From: Quillaja saponaria
Taxonomy: Eukaryota; Streptophyta; Magnoliopsida; Fabales; Quillajaceae
Direction: 5' to 3'
DNA: 64,000 bases
Assembly (NCBI GenBank): GCA_029379385.1
Contig: CM055608.1
Location: 17,296,350 to 17,360,349, forward strand
Shown here: positions 62,885-64,000 of the stretch, piece by piece
Numbering within the stretch: the stretch's first letter is position 1
Layout of the letters: each line of letters begins with the position of its first letter
Notes under the pieces: generated by a model
Databases searched by the model: none
Seen by the model: only the letters and a program-made list of their open reading frames with translations
Told to the model about the DNA's origin: nothing
Program-made: the position numbers and the translations under genes

Positions 62885-63416
62885 TTAAAACACATTAGCT
62901 GATGTATTGTTAGAAATCAGAGGAAACTTTAAACGACAACCGATAACCGGTGGCCTAAAAGTACCACTCTTGAGTTTACCATACTTTGCCTTTATCCAAA
63001 TATATCAAGATGTGAAAATTCCAACACTGTTCTCTGTGTAATACACTGAAAGGTAATCACCCTTAAGCACCACCATTTGTTGTCCTTCAAATACTGGCAT
63101 TAAAAAACTAGTATTCTTGTGTCCTTGGTGAAATGGTGTCAAATTTATCGTCTGAAGTTGCTTCTTCTTGTAATATACAGCAATCCTTTTGTTGGGGTTT
63201 CTGACAGTAATGTTGAGCTTGAGATTGTAATAGAGTGTGCTTCTCTGTGAGATTAAACTACATAAGGGAAGCCTCTGTTACATGAAACTTAACATTGGTG
63301 GTAAAGAAGATGAACCCGAAGATCAAAGCGGAAAGGGTAAAGAGGAGAATGGTGGTGTAAAATGTCCAGAAGAAGCATTCAAAGCCATTGCTACAACAAC
63401 GTCGTCGGCGGTTGTT
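62885..63416 (-). pseudogene. NDR1/HIN1-like (LEA-2 type) pseudogene
   Basis: Minus-strand reading gives the NHL order: basic/cysteine segment RRRRCCSNGFECFF, a hydrophobic membrane segment (TILLFTLSALIFGFIFF), NVKFHVTEASL, then LYYNLKLNITVRNPNKRI (close to the family consensus), PFHQGHKNTS, MPVFEGQQ, and after breaks KAKYGKLKSGTFRP and CRLKFPL. NHL proteins are plasma-membrane-anchored LEA-2 domain proteins linked to pathogen response. Lesions: no ATG in the frame of the basic segment, TAG at 63260-63258, TGA at 63007-63005, a frameshift near 62937, and about 11 residues missing after AVYYKKK. The gene is dead. Confidence 0.85.
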
Positions 63417-64000
63417 GGAATGCCATGTTGTCTAGCTGAGAAGCAGTTCATGTGAGGATGATACAGAGTCAAAAGAGAGAGAGAAAAAATGGGTGGAAGA
63501 ATTGCTTGTTTCAGTAAGGCATTATTGCTTATATAAATGGGAAAATAACGTTGTATGGCATATACATTTTCTTGGCAAGTCATGGATATTTGGCTTTGAT
63601 TATAAAGCTTGACTTTTAGAGTTTTGTCAATTGATTGTAATTTTTACTGGTTACTATTTTAATTTGTTTAGATTGGATTTATCAATTTCTCATTTTGGAT
63701 TAAAAAAAAAAAAAGGCTCTATTTCAGCAGGATGGAGAACTGCTCCCACACGCTGCTTTACTGTCTAAGGCATTAAATGAAAGTGTACTGTTTACATGAA
63801 TGCGAGTTTTTTAGTTATTACCAGAAGTTTTTGAGTTAGCATGTTTGACCCAAAAAAAAAAAAGTATTCCAAAAAGAGCAAGTTGTGGCTGTTGTCTTTA
63901 GTGTCATTCAAAGAACATTCACATGAATTGGAGTTCACGTAAGCCAATTCCAATGAAATTACAATGAATGAATATGCATGAAAGAATTACAACAGAGAGC
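63417..64000. other. Upstream flank of the NHL pseudogene and intergenic sequence
   Basis: Possible remnants of the pseudogene 5' end up to about 63460. Poly-A runs occur near 63701 and 63851. No other gene recognised to the end of the window. Confidence 0.4.

Overview
The window reads as nuclear DNA of a flowering plant, most likely a eudicot. It is strongly AT-rich. Intron-containing plant genes are separated by long stretches filled with decayed LTR retrotransposons, MITE-like elements and a Helitron relic. I see no operons, CRISPR arrays, tRNAs or rRNAs. The species is not identifiable by eye.

Host genes are few and lie mostly at the two ends. (1) The 3' end of a plant glutaredoxin-like gene with a C-terminal cysteine-rich tail (1-604, +). 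(2) A four-exon gene for an EEIG1/EHBP1-type NT-C2 protein (13291-16939, -), whose four exons join in phase 0 to give about 763 codons. (3) A four-exon gene for the acidic ribosomal stalk protein P1 (59901-61458, +), with the expected GFS-MFD tail but a frame break in exon 1. (4) A broken NDR1/HIN1-like (LEA-2 type) gene at 62885-63416 (-).

The rest is layered transposon history. At 2.2-4.5 kb there is a MITE-like element and a Helitron replicase relic. A 1.74-kb Copia solo LTR lies at 9.0-10.7 kb, and a Copia gag scrap at 12.1 kb. Copia A occupies 22.0-29.3 kb (+): gag, protease, integrase, RT/RNase H and a 3' LTR. Its gag/protease junction is split by a solo LTR with a clean 5-bp duplication, GATTC. 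A family of TGATA...TATCA LTRs that begin with a conserved hairpin is present three times (29.9-31.3, 50.8-52.3, 52.9-53.9 kb). A 2.8-kb Gypsy-type LTR with a 51-bp periodic array lies at 32.3-35.1 kb. Copia fragments C (+) and D (-) lie at 39.1-43.7 kb with a long hairpin between them. Copia B (-) covers 46.0-50.0 kb. A Gypsy gag remnant with a 267-bp LTR lies at 53.9-55.7 kb, a second copy of the MITE at 55.8-56.4 kb, and a large Gypsy-type LTR at about 56.6-59.3 kb, next to the P1 gene.

Nothing here looks like a new multi-gene system. The most unusual items are: the P1 gene whose conserved frame now starts only at an internal ATG; the hairpin-headed LTR family with a compensatory base-pair swap; a spaced GTGTCACAC repeat upstream of Copia A gag; the nested LTR insertion; and the 137-bp inverted repeat at 42.0 kb. 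Element boundaries marked approximate were judged by eye and need alignment.
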